DNA of 39,645 nucleotides from positions 1-39,645 of the forward strand of contig NZ_BKAJ01000139.1 in the NCBI RefSeq assembly GCF_007992495.1, given 5' to 3'. Shown piece after piece: positions 24,205 to 34,007 of this stretch. This DNA comes from Reyranella soli (GTDB taxonomy: Bacteria; Pseudomonadota; Alphaproteobacteria; Reyranellales; Reyranellaceae). The notes under the pieces are model-generated. The model made no database searches. It saw only the letters and a program-made list of their open reading frames with translations, and was not told where the DNA came from. Numbering within the stretch: the stretch's first letter is position 1; each line of letters begins with the position of its first letter. The position numbers and the translations under genes are program-made.

Positions 24205-26505
24205 ATGGCGCCTCCCGCCGATCCGTTCGAAATCACCGACGATCCCGGACCGACTGATCCCCAACCGGCCCGGCGCGTCGTCGTGCCCAACGCCCATCTG
24301 GAAGGGCTGAACGAGGAGCAGCGCAAGGCCGTCGTCCACGAAGGCGGGCCGCTGCTGGTGCTGGCCGGCGCCGGCACGGGCAAGACTCGCGTGCTGACCA
24401 CCCGAATCGCCCACCTTTTGATCACCGGCCGGGCCCGCACCTCGCAAGTTCTTGCAGTCACCTTCACCAACAAGGCGGCACGCGAGATGCTCGATCGCGT
24501 CGCCAGCCTGATCGGCGGTGCGGCCGACGGCATGTGGCTCGGCACCTTCCATGCCATCGGCGTCCGCGTGCTGCGGCGCCATGCAGAGTTGGTAGGGCTG
24601 AAGAGCAACTTCACCATCCTCGACACCGACGACCAGACCCGGCTGATCAAGCAGCTGCTGCAGGCCGAGGGCATCGACGACAAGAAATGGCCGGCCCGCA
24701 TACTTTCCGGCATCATCCAGCGCTGGAAGGACCGTGCGCTGCCGCCAGACAAGGTTTCGGGCGACGACGCCGGCGAGTTCGCCAACGGCAAGGCCGCCGA
24801 GATCTACCGCCAGTACCAGGCGCGGCTCGCCGAGGTGAACGCCGTGGATTTCGGCGACCTGGTGATGCATTGCGTCACCCTGTGGCAGGCCCACCCCGAC
24901 GTGCTGGCGCAGTACCACCGCCGCTTCCGCCACATCCTGGTCGACGAGTACCAGGACACCAACGTGGCGCAGTATCTCTGGCTCCGGCTGCTGGCCCAGG
25001 GCACGCCCGACGTCTGCTGCGTCGGCGACGACGACCAGTCGATCTACGGCTGGCGCGGCGCGGAGGTCGGCAACATCCTGCGCTTCGAGAAGGATTTCCC
25101 GGGCGCGACCATCGTCCGACTGGAGCGCAACTACCGCTCGACGCCGCATATCCTGGCCGCCGCCTCGCACCTGATCGCCCACAACGAGGGGCGCCTGGGG
25201 AAAACCCTGTGGACGGATATGACGGAAGGGGAGCGCATTTCCCTGCGCGGCGTGTGGGACGGCGACGAGGAGGCGCGCACGGTCGGCGAGGAGATCGAGG
25301 CGCTGCAACGCGACAAGCATGCGCTCAGCCAGATCGCCATCCTGGTGCGTGCCGGCTTCCAGACCCGCGAGTTCGAGGAGCGGTTCATCACCATGGGCCT
25401 GCCTTACCGGGTGATCGGCGGGCCGCGCTTCTACGAGCGTCAGGAGATCCGCGACGCGATGGCCTACTGCCGCGTCACCGTGCAGCCCGACGACGACCTC
25501 GCCTTCGAGCGCATCTATAACACGCCGCGCCGAGGACTGGGCGAATCGGCGCTGCGCACGCTGCGCATCATCCAGCGCGCTCAGAAGGTGTCGCTGTTCG
25601 AGGCGACGCGGCGGGCATTGGAGACCGACGAGCTGAAAGGCCGCCAGCGCAAGTCGCTGGGCGACCTGATAAAGAACTTCGATCGCTGGCGCGCCATGCT
25701 CGACGGCATGAACCATGTCGAGGTGGTCGAGACCATTTTGGACGAATCGGGCTACACCGACATGCTGCGCCTCGACCGCTCGCCCGAGGCCGAGGGCCGG
25801 CTGGAGAACCTGAAGGAGCTGACCAACGCCCTGCAGGAGTTCGACACCCTGCCCGCCTTCCTCGAGCACGTGGCGCTGCTGACCGACAATGCCGAGCGTG
25901 CCGGCAGCGACATGGTGAGCGTCATGACGCTGCATGCCGCCAAGGGGCTGGAGTTCGACACCGTGTTCCTGCCGGGCTGGGAGGAAGGTCTGTTCCCCAA
26001 CCAGCGCGCGCTCGACGACAAGGGCCTGGCCGGGCTCGAGGAGGAGCGCCGACTGGCCTATGTCGGGCTCACACGGGCGCGCAAGCGGGCCTATGTCTCC
26101 TTCGCCGCCAACCGGCGCGTGTTCAACCAGTGGCAGGCCGCCATCCCCTCGCGCTTTCTGCGCGAGCTGCCGACCGAGCAGCTCGCCGAGAGCAGCGATG
26201 CCGGCCTCTACGCCACCTACTCCGCCGGCCATCACGGCGGCCTGCGCGAGCAGGCGAGCGGCTTCGACTATGAGAGCCTGGGCGTGACCAGCGTCGGCCG
26301 CTCGCGCACCCGCTGGCGCGACGAGACGTTCGACGACCGCCGCGCCGTCGAGGGCGACAAGCCCGACCTCAGCGTCGGCCAGCGCGTGTTTCATCAGAAA
26401 TTCGGCTATGGCCGCATCGTCGCGGTCGACGGCAACAAGCTCGACATCGAGTTCGAGAAGGCCGGGCCCAAGAAGGTCTTGGACAGCTTCATCGAGGCGG
26501 CGTGA
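24205..26505 (+). CDS. uvrD: UvrD/PcrA-type superfamily 1A DNA helicase
   Basis: 766 residues. In order: Q motif LNEEQRKAV (35-43), Walker A LAGAGTGKT (to Thr61), motif Ia TFTNKAAREM, motif II VDEYQDTN, motif III GDDDQSIYGWRGA, motif IV ERNYRST, motif V VMTLHAAKGLEFDTVFLPG and motif VI LAYVGLTRARKRAY. A C-terminal tail VGQRVFHQKFGYGRIVAVDG is the Tudor-like domain of PcrA that contacts RNA polymerase. It unwinds DNA 3'-5' in nucleotide excision and mismatch repair. Its stop overlaps the prmA start (GTGA). Confidence 0.96.
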   Translation: MAPPADPFEITDDPGPTDPQPARRVVVPNAHLEGLNEEQRKAVVHEGGPLLVLAGAGTGKTRVLTTRIAHLLITGRARTSQVLAVTFTNKAAREMLDRVASLIGGAADGMWLGTFHAIGVRVLRRHAELVGLKSNFTILDTDDQTRLIKQLLQAEGIDDKKWPARILSGIIQRWKDRALPPDKVSGDDAGEFANGKAAEIYRQYQARLAEVNAVDFGDLVMHCVTLWQAHPDVLAQYHRRFRHILVDEYQDTNVAQYLWLRLLAQGTPDVCCVGDDDQSIYGWRGAEVGNILRFEKDFPGATIVRLERNYRSTPHILAAASHLIAHNEGRLGKTLWTDMTEGERISLRGVWDGDEEARTVGEEIEALQRDKHALSQIAILVRAGFQTREFEERFITMGLPYRVIGGPRFYERQEIRDAMAYCRVTVQPDDDLAFERIYNTPRRGLGESALRTLRIIQRAQKVSLFEATRRALETDELKGRQRKSLGDLIKNFDRWRAMLDGMNHVEVVETILDESGYTDMLRLDRSPEAEGRLENLKELTNALQEFDTLPAFLEHVALLTDNAERAGSDMVSVMTLHAAKGLEFDTVFLPGWEEGLFPNQRALDDKGLAGLEEERRLAYVGLTRARKRAYVSFAANRRVFNQWQAAIPSRFLRELPTEQLAESSDAGLYATYSAGHHGGLREQASGFDYESLGVTSVGRSRTRWRDETFDDRRAVEGDKPDLSVGQRVFHQKFGYGRIVAVDGNKLDIEFEKAGPKKVLDSFIEAA

Positions 26506-27353
26506 GCGTCTGGACGGCCTGGCTGGAAGTGCCCGCAGCCGATCGCGCCTCGCGCGAGCAGGCGCTGGAGCATCTCGCCGAGAAGGGCTTCGTGGTCACC
26601 AGCCGCGAGGTCACGCGCGATGGGCCGTGGCGCATAGAGATCTTCGGTGAAGGCGACCGAACCGCGGTCGCGGCGGCGATCGGCGCCGGCTGGCAGTGGG
26701 AGGAACTGCCCGACAGGGATTGGGTGGCCGAGAACCAGCGCTCATTCCAGCCGTTCGCCGTTGGTCCCTTCTGGGTCCATCCTTCGCATGACGCCGGAAG
26801 CATGCCGGCCGACCTGTTGCCGCTGCGCATCGATGCCGGAATGGCGTTCGGCACCGGCACGCACGCCACCACGCGCGGCTGCCTCGAGTTGCTGGCGACG
26901 CTCGATCGCGCCGAGACGGCCAATGCCGTCGATGTCGGCTGCGGCAGCGGGATTCTGGCCATCGCCATGGCCAAGCTGTGGCAGCGGCCGGTGATCGGCG
27001 GCGACAATGACGCCGAGGCGGTCGACGTCGCGCGCGAAAATGCCGTGCTGAACGGTGTCGGCGATCTCTGCCGCTTCGTGCATGCCATCGGCCTGCGCCA
27101 CGACGAGCTGCAGGCGCTCAGTCCTTGCGATCTAGTCGTCGCCAACATCCTGGCCGGTCCGCTGATGGAGCTGTCGGAGTCCTTCTCGGCCGCCGTCCGG
27201 CCGGGCGGCCGGGCGCTGTTGAGCGGCCTGCTGCTCGAGCAGGCCGAGGATATCCTGTCGGTCTATCGCCGATGGGGATTCACCCTCGAGCGCCACATCG
27301 ACCTCGAGACGGGCGGCGCGATCTGGCGGACGCTGCTGCTGCGGCGAGACTGA
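26502..27353 (+). CDS. prmA: Ribosomal protein L11 methyltransferase PrmA
   Basis: 283 residues from a GTG overlapping the uvrD stop by four bases. The SAM-binding domain shows the PrmA hallmark GMAFGTGTHATT (113-124), motif I AVDVGCGSGILAIAM (142-156), GGDNDAEAV and VVANILAGPL, the equivalent of the N-P-P/N-I-L loop of PrmA. The N-terminal ~90 residues form the L11-recognition domain and are somewhat diverged. PrmA trimethylates lysines and the N-terminus of L11. The uvrD-prmA pair is common in alphaproteobacteria. Confidence 0.94.
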   Translation: MSVWTAWLEVPAADRASREQALEHLAEKGFVVTSREVTRDGPWRIEIFGEGDRTAVAAAIGAGWQWEELPDRDWVAENQRSFQPFAVGPFWVHPSHDAGSMPADLLPLRIDAGMAFGTGTHATTRGCLELLATLDRAETANAVDVGCGSGILAIAMAKLWQRPVIGGDNDAEAVDVARENAVLNGVGDLCRFVHAIGLRHDELQALSPCDLVVANILAGPLMELSESFSAAVRPGGRALLSGLLLEQAEDILSVYRRWGFTLERHIDLETGGAIWRTLLLRRD

Positions 27354-27367
27354 AGCGCGTCCTGGAT

Positions 27368-27435
27368 TCTTCCGGACCGCGCCCATCCTGCGCGCTCATG
27401 ATCATGAGCGCGCAGGATGCGCGCGGTCCGGAAGA
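27368..27435. repeat. 68-base near-perfect inverted repeat between convergent genes
   Basis: The sequence folds back on itself with 33 of 34 pairs. The inner 36 bases (27384-27419) are a perfect palindrome centred on TCATGA/TCATGA-like TGATCA. The sole mismatch is C27383 against C27420; outer arms run TCTTCCGGACCGCGC and its complement. It starts 15 bases after the prmA stop and ends 9 bases before the convergent monooxygenase stop. It could end transcription from both sides, though there is no T-tract. It may also be a mobile palindromic element. Confidence 0.88.
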
Positions 27436-27443
27436 GCATGATT

Positions 27444-28804
27444 CTAGCCGTTTGCGCGATTCGCCTTCCCGGCAGCGGGCAGGAGGAACGGATCGACGGG
27501 ATGGGTCAGGCCCATGCTATCGCGCAGCGTCGTCCCGCGATAGTCGCGCGGCCGCAGGCCGCGGCGCTGCAGCTCGGGCACGACCAGCTCGACGAAATCG
27601 CGCAGGCTGCGCGGCTCGACCGGCATGGAGAGCATGAAGCCGTCGCAGGCCTTGCTGCGGTACCAGTCCTCCATCATGTCGGCGACCTGGACCGGGTCGC
27701 CCTTCACCATGTTGCCGCCCATCGTCGGCAGGACGCGCTCGTAGGTGGCGCGCACGCTGAGGCCCTCGCGCGCCGCCATCTCCAGCACCGAGCGGCCGAT
27801 CGCCGTGCCGCCCAGGCTCTCGCCCTGCCGTTTCGGCATCGGGCCGTCGATCGGCAGCCCGGTCAGGTCGACGCCGGCGACCTTCGAGAGATAGCTGACG
27901 GCGAGCGCAGGCGAGATCAGGGACTGCAGCTCCTCGAACAGCGCATCGGCCTCCGCCGCGGTGCGTCCCACGAACACGCTGAGGCCGGCAGGATGCGCAG
28001 CGCGTCCGGCGGCCGGCCATACTTCTTCATCCTGCCCTTGATGTCGGCATATTCGGCCTGCGCCTCGGCCTTGTTGCTCGCGGTGCCGAACAGGCCCTCG
28101 CCACCATAGGCCGCCAGCTCCTTGCCTGCGTCCGACTGGCCGGCCATGAAGACGACCGGCTGTCCCTGCGGCGTTCGCGCCACGTTGAGCGGCCCCTTGA
28201 CCGCAAAGTGCTTGCCGCGATGATTGGTCAGGCGCACGCGCGCCGGGTCAAGGTATCGGCCGGTCGACTTGTCCTGCAGGAACGCGTCGGTTGCCCATGA
28301 ATCCCAAAGCGACCGCACGACGTCGAGGCTCTCGCGGGCGCGCTCGTAGCGATCCTCACGGCCGAAATGCTCATCGCGTCCGAAATTCTTGGAATCCTCG
28401 ACATACTGCGTGGTGACGAGGTTCCAGCCGGCGCGGCCGCCGCTCAGGTGATCGAGCGAGGCGAACTTGCGGGCGATCGTGAAGGGTTCTTCGTAGCTGG
28501 TGGTCGCCGTCGCCACGAGACCGATCCGGCTGGTGTGCTGGGCGACGGCGGCAAACAGCGTCACCGGCTCGAACACCGCCGGGCGATCGGACGGGCTGTT
28601 GGCGGCGAACAGAGCGGGCTTGTCCATCTGGCGCACGCCGTTGCCGTCGGCCAGGAACATCATGTCGATGCCGCCACGTTCGGCGATCTGCGCCATCTCG
28701 ATCATGCATTGCAGCTGCATGCTGGTCGTCGGAAACGAATCGCGATGACGCCAGCCGCCGAGATGACCGCCCAGCGCGCCGCCGGTGAAGCCCAAAACCA
28801 TCAT
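27444..28804 (-). pseudogene. NtaA/SnaA/DszA-type FMNH2-dependent monooxygenase, frameshifted
   Basis: The first frame (28804 down to about 27985) gives GGHLGGWRHRDSF, FLADGNGVRQMD, SGGRAGWNLVTT and PQGQPVVFMAGQS, then breaks after ALRILP. The homology resumes one base out of register at SVFVGRTAAEADALFEEL and runs to the stop at 27444. The break is at 27983-27989, where the - strand reads CCGGCCTC and the intact paralog reads LPGVSTFVGR; one added G would restore LPGLSVFVGR. Restored length is 453 residues, equal to the neighbouring paralog. Either the gene is freshly inactivated, or one base is missing from the assembly. Its start overlaps the upstream paralog stop (ATGA). Confidence 0.88.
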
Positions 28805-30162
28805 GCCGCGCCGCGCTCCCCTGCCGCCTGCTCCGGATGCCACTGGCTGGGAGCATCGGACAGACCGAGATGGCCGCGCAAGGTGGTGGTTTCGTATTCC
28901 TTGCGAAAGATGCCCCGGCGCTGCAGCTCGGGCACGACCAAGTCGACGAACTCGCGCAAACCACGCGGCTGGACGGGCGCCATGATGGTGAAGCCGTCGG
29001 CGGCCCTGCTGCGCCACCAATCCTCCATCTCGTCGGCGACCTGCGCCGCACTGCCCTTGAACACCGGGCCGCCGAGGGCGGGCAGTGTGCGCTCGTAGAT
29101 CTGGCGGATGGTGAGGTTGTCGCGCCGGGCGAAGTCGATGATGTAGCGACGCAGGCTGCTGCCGCCCAGCGTCTCCGGCGCCAGGTCGTCCGGCAACGGG
29201 CCGTCGAGCGGCAGGCCTTCGAGATCATGCACCAGCATCTTCGACAGATAGTGCACGCCGAGCGGCGGCGAGATCAGCGACTGCAGCTCCTCGTACAGTT
29301 CCTCCGCCTCGGCGGCGGTACGGCCGACGAACGTGCTCACTCCCGGCAGGATCTTGAGCGAGTCGGGCGCGCGGCCGTAGCGCGCCATGCGGCCCTTGAT
29401 GTCGGCATAGGCGGCAATGCAGTCCTGCTTGGTGGTACCGGCCCCGAACAGGGCGTCGGCGTAGCGCGCGGCGAGTTCCATGCCCGGCCCGGATTGACCG
29501 GCCATGAACACGACCGGCCGGCCCTGCGGCGTCGGCGAGATATTCAACGGCCCCTTCACCGAGAAGTGGATGCCCCGATGGTCGATGGGGCGCACCCGCG
29601 CAGGATCGAGATACTGGCCGGTCTGCTTGTCCTGCGGGAAGGCGTCGTCCGCCCAACTGTCCCACAGCTTGGCGACCACCTCGTAGAACTCCTGCGCGCG
29701 GGCATAGCGGTCCTCGCGGCCCATATGCTCGGCGCGGCCGAAGTTCAGCGCGTCGCCGGCGTTGGACGCGGTGACCAGGTTCCAGCCGGCGCGGCCCTTG
29801 CTGATGTGGTCCATCGAGGCGAAGCGGCGCGCGACCATCCAGGGCTCGTCGTAGGTGCTGGTCGCGGTGGCGACGACGCCGATGCGCTTGGCGATCATCG
29901 AGACCGCGGAGAGCAGTGTCGTCGGCTCGAAGAAGGCGGGCCGCGCCGAGGGATGGTTGGCGGCGAACAGCGCCGGCCGATCCATGTCGCGCACGCCGTT
30001 ACCATCGGCCAGGAACACCGCATCGAGCTTCCCGCGCTCGGCGATCTCGGTCATCTCGATGAAGGCCTCGAGATTCATGACCGGCTTGGCGAAGGCGTCT
30101 TTGTGACGCCAGCCGCCGAGATGGCCACCGACCAGGTTGGGAATCGCGATAATATTCATCAT
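28801..30162 (-). CDS. NtaA/SnaA/DszA-type FMNH2-dependent monooxygenase
   Basis: 453 residues, luciferase-like TIM barrel of the NtaA/SnaA/DszA subgroup. Markers are FLADGNGVRDMDRPALFAAN, FEPTTLLSAV, GVVATATSTYDEP, SKGRAGWNLVTASN, NFGRAEHMGREDRY and TPQGRPVVFMAGQSGPG. Relatives oxidise nitrilotriacetate, dibenzothiophene sulfone and sulfonated or thioether compounds using reduced flavin from a separate reductase; none is in the window. GGAG precedes the ATG by eight bases. It is a tandem paralog of the frameshifted gene that overlaps it, and follows the ABC ATPase by 23 bases. Confidence 0.93.
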   Translation of the reverse strand: MMNIIAIPNLVGGHLGGWRHKDAFAKPVMNLEAFIEMTEIAERGKLDAVFLADGNGVRDMDRPALFAANHPSARPAFFEPTTLLSAVSMIAKRIGVVATATSTYDEPWMVARRFASMDHISKGRAGWNLVTASNAGDALNFGRAEHMGREDRYARAQEFYEVVAKLWDSWADDAFPQDKQTGQYLDPARVRPIDHRGIHFSVKGPLNISPTPQGRPVVFMAGQSGPGMELAARYADALFGAGTTKQDCIAAYADIKGRMARYGRAPDSLKILPGVSTFVGRTAAEAEELYEELQSLISPPLGVHYLSKMLVHDLEGLPLDGPLPDDLAPETLGGSSLRRYIIDFARRDNLTIRQIYERTLPALGGPVFKGSAAQVADEMEDWWRSRAADGFTIMAPVQPRGLREFVDLVVPELQRRGIFRKEYETTTLRGHLGLSDAPSQWHPEQAAGERGAA

Positions 30163-30185
30163 GGCGTACGCTCCTCGAACAGAGG

Positions 30186-32207
30186 CTATTGGCTGAGCCA
30201 GTGCGGCACCGCGGCAAGCTCAGGCAGAGGGATGTGGCAACGAATGCCGTGGCCCGGCGCGGCCTGCTGCACGGGTGGCGGGACGCTGTCGCAGATCGGG
30301 CCGACCCGCCGAGTGCAGCGATCGGCGAACTTGCATCCCCCCGCCATCGGGACCGCACGCGCAGCCTGCGTCGAGGCGGCAACGGTACGGCGCTTGCCGA
30401 TCAGCGGGACGGAGGACAGCAGCAGCTCGGTATAAGGATGATAGGGCGGCTGCAGCACGTCGCCGACCGCGCCCTCCTCCACGATGGTGCCCTGGTACAT
30501 GACGGCGACGCGGTCGGCGATGTGGGCGATGACGCCGATATCGTGGCTGATGAACAGGTATGCGACGCTCAGCTCGTCGCGCAGGTCGCGCAACAGATTC
30601 AGCACAGCGGCCTGCACCGACACGTCGAGCGCCGACACAGCCTCGTCGCACACCAGGAACTTGGGCCGCGAGGCGAGCGCCCGGGCGATGCCGACGCGCT
30701 GCTTCTCGCCGCCCGACAGCTGGTGCGGATAGCGCTGGGCGTAGGAACGCGGCAGGCGGACCAGGTCGAGCAGGCGATCGACCTCGGCCGAGACCTCGGC
30801 GTCGATGCTGGCGATTGCGAACCAGCGTACGGCACGGCCGAGGATCATGCCCACGGTCTGGCGCGGATTGAGCGAGGTGTCGGAGTTCTGGAAGACGACC
30901 TGGGCGCGTTGCCTGAAATGAGCGTCGGGCCTTGCGCCAACGACCGCGGAGGCAAACCGCAGCGTGCCGCCGCGCGCCGGCAGCAGCCGCAACAGCAGGC
31001 GGCCCAGGGTTGACTTGCCGCAGCCCGACTCGCCCACCAGGCCCAGCACCTCGCCGTTGCGGATCGTCACCGATACGCGGTCGACCGCCAGCACGCCGCC
31101 GACCTTGCCGAGCAGGCGCTGCAGCCAGCCGCCGCTGTCGAAGCGGATGCTGAGCTCGCGGGCTTCGACCAGCGGCACCGCGGAGGCGACCGGCGCGGCG
31201 GTCGGTGGCACGGGCTCGGCAGGCCATGGCAGATCGGCGACCGCATCGACGCGATGGCAGCTCACCTGGTGTCGATCGCCGCTCAGCAGCTGCGGCCGGT
31301 AGCAGCCCGCAACGGCAAAGGCGCAGCGCGGGCGGAAGTTGCAGCCCGGATCAGGCGCGGTGAGGTCGGGCAGATTGCCCTGGATTGGCGCCAGACGGCC
31401 GGCATGGGGACGGTCAGGCCGCGGCAGCGCGGCCAGCAGCCCCTTGGTGTAGGGATGGCGCGGACGATGCAACACCTCGCCCGTCGTCCCCGATTCGACC
31501 AGGCGTCCGGCGTAAAGCACGGACACCGTGTCGCACAGCCGATCGACGATGCCGAGGTTGTGGCTGACCAGCAGCATGGCGAGGTTGCGGCGCGACCTAA
31601 GCTCGTCGAGCAGGGCAAGGATCTGGGCCTCGATGGTCACGTCGAGCGCGGTGGTCGGCTCGTCGAGCAGCAACAGGTCGGGCTCGCTGGCGAGCGCCGC
31701 GGCAATGCCGACGCGCTGCTTCATGCCGCCGGAGAGCTGGTGCGGATAGCTCCGCATCACCTGGGCCGGGCGCGGGATGCCCATCTCCGCCAGAAGATCG
31801 GTGCCGCGCTGCCAGGCGGCGCGATGCTCGGTGCCGAGATGGACGCGCATCGGCTCGATCACCTGGGAGCCGATGGTGAGGGCGGGATTGAGCGCTGCCG
31901 CAGTGTCCTGGAAGACGACGCCGATACGACGGCCGCGCAAGGCAGATGCGTTGGCGAACAGGTCGTGGCCGTCGAAGGCCAGGCGTTCGGCCGTCACCCG
32001 CGCCGCCGGACCAAGCAGGCCGAGCAGCGCCAGCACGACGGTCGACTTGCCCGATCCCGATTCGCCGACCAAGCCGCGCACGCTGCCCGCGGCGATGGAC
32101 AGGGAAACGCCATCCAAGGCCTGCAGCCAGCCGCCCCGCGACGGATAGGCGACGGAAAGCGCTTCGATCTCCAGCGCCGCGCCGGTGCGAATCGTGGCGT
32201 CAAGCAT
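30186..32207 (-). CDS. ABC importer ATPase with two fused nucleotide-binding domains (DppD-DppF/GsiA-like)
   Basis: 673 residues with two complete ABC units. Unit 1: Walker A GESGSGKST (48-56), signature LSGGMKQRVGIAAAL, Walker B LLLLDEPTTALDV. Unit 2: Walker A GESGCGKST near 391-400, LSGGEKQRVGIARAL, FLVCDEAVSALDV and switch His FISHD. After each unit is the Cys-containing oligopeptide-transporter tail (CNFRPRCAFAVAGC and CKFADRCTRR...C), a likely Fe-S or disulfide site known in DppD/OppD. It powers the permease pair encoded upstream. It overlaps the permease gene by eight bases. Confidence 0.95.
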   Translation of the reverse strand: MLDATIRTGAALEIEALSVAYPSRGGWLQALDGVSLSIAAGSVRGLVGESGSGKSTVVLALLGLLGPAARVTAERLAFDGHDLFANASALRGRRIGVVFQDTAAALNPALTIGSQVIEPMRVHLGTEHRAAWQRGTDLLAEMGIPRPAQVMRSYPHQLSGGMKQRVGIAAALASEPDLLLLDEPTTALDVTIEAQILALLDELRSRRNLAMLLVSHNLGIVDRLCDTVSVLYAGRLVESGTTGEVLHRPRHPYTKGLLAALPRPDRPHAGRLAPIQGNLPDLTAPDPGCNFRPRCAFAVAGCYRPQLLSGDRHQVSCHRVDAVADLPWPAEPVPPTAAPVASAVPLVEARELSIRFDSGGWLQRLLGKVGGVLAVDRVSVTIRNGEVLGLVGESGCGKSTLGRLLLRLLPARGGTLRFASAVVGARPDAHFRQRAQVVFQNSDTSLNPRQTVGMILGRAVRWFAIASIDAEVSAEVDRLLDLVRLPRSYAQRYPHQLSGGEKQRVGIARALASRPKFLVCDEAVSALDVSVQAAVLNLLRDLRDELSVAYLFISHDIGVIAHIADRVAVMYQGTIVEEGAVGDVLQPPYHPYTELLLSSVPLIGKRRTVAASTQAARAVPMAGGCKFADRCTRRVGPICDSVPPPVQQAAPGHGIRCHIPLPELAAVPHWLSQ

Positions 32208-33045
32208 GCGAGCGGCCGCGCAGTTGCGGGTCGAGGCGCTCGCGCAGCCCCTCGCCCACCAGGTTGACGCAGACCAGCAGCACGCAGAGCGACAGGCCAG
32301 GCGCGAGGCAAACCCAGGGCGCCTGCCGCAGGAAGTCGCGGCCCTCGGCGATCATCAATCCCCATTCGCTGGCCGGCGGCTGCGGACCGAGGCCCAGGAA
32401 CGACAAGGCCGAGCCCAGCAGGATGGCGAAGGTCACGCGCAGGCCGCACTCGACGATGATGGGCGGCCAGGCGTTGGGCAGGATCTCATGCCACAGGATG
32501 GTCGGGGCACCCTCGCCGCGCGCCCGCGCCGCCTGCACGAAGTCCTCCTCCAGCAGGCCCAGCGCCACGGCGCGCGTCAGGCGCACCATGATGGGCACAT
32601 AGACCAGGCCGACGGCGGCGATGGTCTTCCACAGGCTGGGCGGCGTCACCGCCAGGACCAGCAGGCCGAGCAGCACCGGCGGCAGGGCGATCAGCAGATC
32701 GACGCTGCGCATGATCACCTCCTCGGTGACCCCGCGATGGAAGGCAGCGATCAGGCCCAACGGCACGCCGACGGCCAGGCTGATCGCCATGGCGCCGAAG
32801 CCGGTGGCCAGCGAGAGGTGCGCGCCGGCCAGGACGCGCGAGAGCACGTCGCGGCCAAACTCGTCGGTGCCGAAAGGGTGCAGCGCGCTGGGCGGCTGCA
32901 GCCGCTCGCGCACGGCAAAGGCGGCGGGATCGTAGGGCGTGAACCAGATGCCCACGACCGCGGCCAGGCCGATCAACAGCAGCAGCGCGCCGCCCAGGAC
33001 GAGTGCGGACGGCGCGCTGAGCCGCGGCAGGGTGAGGAGGGTCAC
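32200..33045 (-). CDS. ABC importer permease, DppC-like
   Basis: 281 residues from a GTG that overlaps the preceding permease stop (GTGA). It has an N-terminal helix, then the DppC marker HPFGTDEFGRDVLSRVLAGAH, five further helices, and the coupling loop with EDFVQAARARGEGAPTILW and HEILPNAWPPI (EAA-type motif). It ends LSLCVLLVCVNLVGEGLRERLDP, the usual DppC C-terminus. Forms the translocation pore with the DppB-like subunit. Confidence 0.94.
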   Translation of the reverse strand: MTLLTLPRLSAPSALVLGGALLLLIGLAAVVGIWFTPYDPAAFAVRERLQPPSALHPFGTDEFGRDVLSRVLAGAHLSLATGFGAMAISLAVGVPLGLIAAFHRGVTEEVIMRSVDLLIALPPVLLGLLVLAVTPPSLWKTIAAVGLVYVPIMVRLTRAVALGLLEEDFVQAARARGEGAPTILWHEILPNAWPPIIVECGLRVTFAILLGSALSFLGLGPQPPASEWGLMIAEGRDFLRQAPWVCLAPGLSLCVLLVCVNLVGEGLRERLDPQLRGRSHA

Positions 33046-34004
33046 GCCGTCGCCCCGGCAACGCGGATGCGTGGGTTCAGAACGGCGTACAGGAGCTCGG
33101 CGACGAAATTGGCCAGCGCATAGATGGCCGTCACCACCATCATGCCGACCTGCAGCAGCGGCAGGTCGTGGCGCTCGATGGCGTAGACCAGCAAGCGGCC
33201 GAGGCCCGGATAGGCAAACACCGTCTCGACCACCACGATGCCGCCGATCAGCAATCCGGCGTCGATCGCAAGAACGGTGATCGCCGGCAGGAGCGCATTC
33301 GGCAGGGCGTGGCGCCACAGCACCTTGCGCTCGGGCAGGCCGCGCGCCCGGGCGGCAAGCACATAGCGGCTGTCGAGCACCTCGATCATCGATGACCGGG
33401 TCAATCGCGAGACATGGGCGACCAGGCCAAAGGCCAGCACCAGCACGGGCAACACCAGATGCGACGCCCACTTGGCCACGCCCTCGCTCAGCGGCGCATA
33501 GCCTGTGGCCGGCAGCAGGTTGAGCCAGGAGGCAAAGACCAGGACGGCGAGGATCGCCCAGAAGAACTCCGGCACGGCGATCAGCAGGAACTGCGCCAGG
33601 GTCAGCACCTTGTCCGACGCCCGGCCGCGATGCGTTGCGGCATAGAGCCCGAGGCCGATGCCGCCCATCGCCACCAGGCCGAAAGCGAATACGGCCAGCA
33701 ACGCCGAGCGACCCAGCGCCTCGGCGATCAACGGCGCCGCCGGCCGCTGCATCACGATCGACATGCCGAAATCGCCGTGCAGCATGGCGCCCAGCCAGCG
33801 CCAGTACTGCACCGGCAGCGGATCGTTCAGGCCGAGCTTGGCTTCGAGTTGCGCCACCGCGGCCGGCGTCGCGAATTCGCCCAGGATCGCATAGGCGACG
33901 TTGCCAGGCAGGATATGGACGATGCCGAAGATCAGCACCGACATGCCGAGCAGCACACCGACCAGGCCGAGCAGCCGCCGCAGCAGGAAGGCGGCCATTC
34001 CCAT
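33042..34004 (-). CDS. ABC importer permease, DppB-like
   Basis: 320 residues of the DppB/OppB type: MAAFLLRRLLGLVGVLLGMS, IVHILPGNVAYAILG, LGLNDPLPVQYWRWLG, then helices and the EAA loop SRYVLAARARGLPERKVLW followed by RHALPNALLPAI. The C-terminal PGLGRLLVYAIERHDLPLLQ is typical. It follows the binding-protein gene with a three-base gap. Confidence 0.94.
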   Translation of the reverse strand: MGMAAFLLRRLLGLVGVLLGMSVLIFGIVHILPGNVAYAILGEFATPAAVAQLEAKLGLNDPLPVQYWRWLGAMLHGDFGMSIVMQRPAAPLIAEALGRSALLAVFAFGLVAMGGIGLGLYAATHRGRASDKVLTLAQFLLIAVPEFFWAILAVLVFASWLNLLPATGYAPLSEGVAKWASHLVLPVLVLAFGLVAHVSRLTRSSMIEVLDSRYVLAARARGLPERKVLWRHALPNALLPAITVLAIDAGLLIGGIVVVETVFAYPGLGRLLVYAIERHDLPLLQVGMMVVTAIYALANFVAELLYAVLNPRIRVAGATA

Positions 34005-34007
34005 GGC

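Noticed and set aside
22149..24257. A 702-codon + strand frame opposite the MBL-fold and HtrA-like genes
   Set aside because: Same kind of shadow: it spans two real genes and their intergenic gap with no recognisable motif.
24070..26394. A 774-codon - strand frame opposite uvrD
   Set aside because: The + strand holds all helicase motifs in order; the reverse frame has none.
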